Assembly (NCBI GenBank): GCA_031271045.1 | Contig: JAISWO010000014.1 | Span: 1-41,137 of the forward strand | Length of the DNA stretch: 41,137 nt | Source: Tannerellaceae bacterium | GTDB lineage: Bacteria; Bacteroidota; Bacteroidia; Bacteroidales; Tannerellaceae | Reading direction: 5' to 3' | Shown here: piece after piece, positions 40,121 to 41,137 of the stretch | Position numbering within the stretch: position 1 is the stretch's first letter | How the letters are laid out: every line of letters starts with the position of its first letter | Made by a program: the position numbers and the translations under genes | Notes under the pieces: generated by a model | Seen by the model: only the letters and a program-made list of their open reading frames with translations | Told to the model about the DNA's origin: nothing | Database searches by the model: none

Positions 40121-40300
40121 GGGCTTTTGCCCTTTATTCTCACAAGTCAGAGACCTGAGAAATTTCTAATTGTAGTTGAGAATAAGGTGTGAGGTTCACG
40201 TCTTCGGGCGTGAGTCGTTTGCGCTTATTTAACTACAACGGTTTAATTCTCAGGCGCCGGACTTGAAAGTAAGCGAATAACAAACGGTTCCGCCTTTTTT
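40121..40300 (+). ncRNA. Rod-like structured RNA, possibly 6S RNA (or a long 5' leader)
   Basis: About 180 bases fold as one long interrupted helix. From the outside in: TTATTC with GAATAA, AAGTC with GACTT, CCTGAGAA with TTCTCAGG, TGTAGTT with AACTACA, AATAAG with CTTATT, and a tip CACGTC-TTCG-GGCGTG with a C(UUCG)G tetraloop. Internal bubbles separate the helices. The tetraloop favours the plus strand, and a T6 run at 40295-40300 could end transcription. Size and rod-with-bubbles shape recall 6S RNA, which binds RNA polymerase. No TAnnTTTG box stands directly before it; the nearest, at 39926, would make it part of a long leader of the acyltransferase gene. Confidence 0.5.
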
Positions 40301-40346
40301 ATTTGCCAAAATTTAAAGGGTTTTTGTTCACAAACTCTTAAAATTT

Positions 40347-41137
40347 ATGGTAAATAAAATTCATTCTCAAACGCTACAATCGCAAGTGATTGATTTTCTT
40401 CGTTTCCCGCTTATTGTCGGGGTGATATTCATCCACAATTCAAGCGCAATAGTAACTATTCCAAATGAAACTTTTGGCAACGAAACCTTTTTACCGTTGC
40501 ATTATATTTGCAGCAATCTGTTTTCGGACGTATTGGGACGCATTGCCGTTCCGCTTTTCTTTTTCATATCGGGTTTTCTTTTTTTTCTGAATATTGAGAA
40601 ATTTAACGGTAAAAGTTACTGTAACAAATTGCGAACAAGAACGAAAACATTGCTTATTCCGTATCTGTTATGGAATTTGTTGGCGACAACAATTTTTTCC
40701 ATTATCGCTGTTGTTCCCGCATTAAAGGCTTTTGTCAACCACGATATGGAATATAACGTGCTGGCATTTTTGTGTTATTTATGGGGAGATGCTAATGGCG
40801 GCATGCCCATTGCATATCCATTCTGGTTTATTCGGGATTTAATGGTTATCGTAATTTTTACGCCGCTTATCTTTTTGATTGTCAAACATGCCAAAATATA
40901 TGCCATTGCTGCGTTGGGAATTTTATGGTATTTCAATTGGTGGTTCGGATTGCCGGGATTCAGTATTAACTGTATTTTCTTTTTTTCTGCCGGCGCTTAT
41001 TTTGGTATATATAAAAGGAGTGTCATTGAGTGTTTTGCAAAAATAAAACGCTTGTCTTTTATACTTTATCCGATGATTGCTATTGCCGATTTATTGACGA
41101 AAGAATATGACGGCAATGTTTTTATTCATAAAATCGG
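40347..41137 (+). CDS. Acyltransferase-3 family membrane protein (3' end outside window)
   Basis: The frame opens at ATG 40347 and stays open to the window end (263 codons seen). The start carries the family signature, with an Arg in IDFLRFPLIVGVIFIHNSS and the His ten residues later (the Arg/His pair thought to be catalytic). PLFFFISGFLFF, LIPYLLWNLL and FWFIRDLMVIVIFTPLIFLIVKH follow, giving at least six TM helices. Such enzymes O-acylate sugars of lipopolysaccharide, capsule or exopolysaccharide at the inner membrane. The codon use is strongly AT-biased compared with genes before 39.5 kb, which suggests transfer, perhaps as part of a glycan locus beyond the window. Confidence 0.85.
   Translation, partial: MVNKIHSQTLQSQVIDFLRFPLIVGVIFIHNSSAIVTIPNETFGNETFLPLHYICSNLFSDVLGRIAVPLFFFISGFLFFLNIEKFNGKSYCNKLRTRTKTLLIPYLLWNLLATTIFSIIAVVPALKAFVNHDMEYNVLAFLCYLWGDANGGMPIAYPFWFIRDLMVIVIFTPLIFLIVKHAKIYAIAALGILWYFNWWFGLPGFSINCIFFFSAGAYFGIYKRSVIECFAKIKRLSFILYPMIAIADLLTKEYDGNVFIHKI

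Overview
The window looks like a chromosomal segment of a Bacteroidales bacterium. The grounds are two SusC/SusD-type systems, Bacteroidetes-type lipoproteins, an ECF sigma factor of the family's usual kind, and several -7 boxes of the form TAnnTTTG that lack Shine-Dalgarno-like leaders. I cannot name the genus. Most of the window is moderately GC-rich. The recombinase region (about 14.8-17.0 kb) and the right end (about 39.7-41.1 kb) are clearly AT-rich and look foreign or fast-evolving.

Layout. Positions 1-940 hold the end of a large Ig-like surface protein. 1069-3171 (+) is a housekeeping run: ribosomal protein L25, peptidyl-tRNA hydrolase, an S4-domain RNA-binding protein and a CrcB fluoride channel. 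3190-14605 (-) is a nutrient-acquisition locus read right to left: STN-type SusC, SusD, a block of 23-bp repeats, a UxuA-like dehydratase, an RraA-like protein, an enolase-superfamily dehydratase, a BASS transporter and two small lipoproteins. All three enzymes carry export signals, which suggests that sugar acids are broken down in the periplasm and the product imported. 14834-16897 is an AT-rich recombinase island: a tyrosine recombinase flanked by near-identical 24-bp direct repeats and by clusters of short repeats spaced 11 bp apart. Next to it lie a 3' remnant of a second susC, an intact susD and a secreted tandem-domain AGE/cellobiose-2-epimerase-like protein whose first domain has lost key residues.

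21525-28180 (+) starts with an orphan ECF sigma gene, followed by an 11-unit array with a 42-bp period that contains a 41-bp inverted repeat. Then come a small secreted protein, a large FG-GAP/Ig-like surface protein (same C-terminal tail as the protein at position 1) and a propeller-transmembrane-coiled-coil protein. 28585-33567 (+) is a six-gene envelope cluster: a small membrane protein, two related secreted proteins, a lytic-transglycosylase-like protein, a periplasmic helical protein and a CsgG-like domain fused to an outer-membrane barrel. This cluster is the best candidate for an undescribed system.

33607-39499 (-) is an efflux operon (RND pump, TolC, DUF3943-like protein) without its usual adaptor gene. 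Beyond it lies an AT-rich spacer with a rod-like structured RNA (6S-like, or a long leader) and the start of an acyltransferase-3 gene that runs off the window. All functional calls rest on reading motifs by eye; no database search was made.
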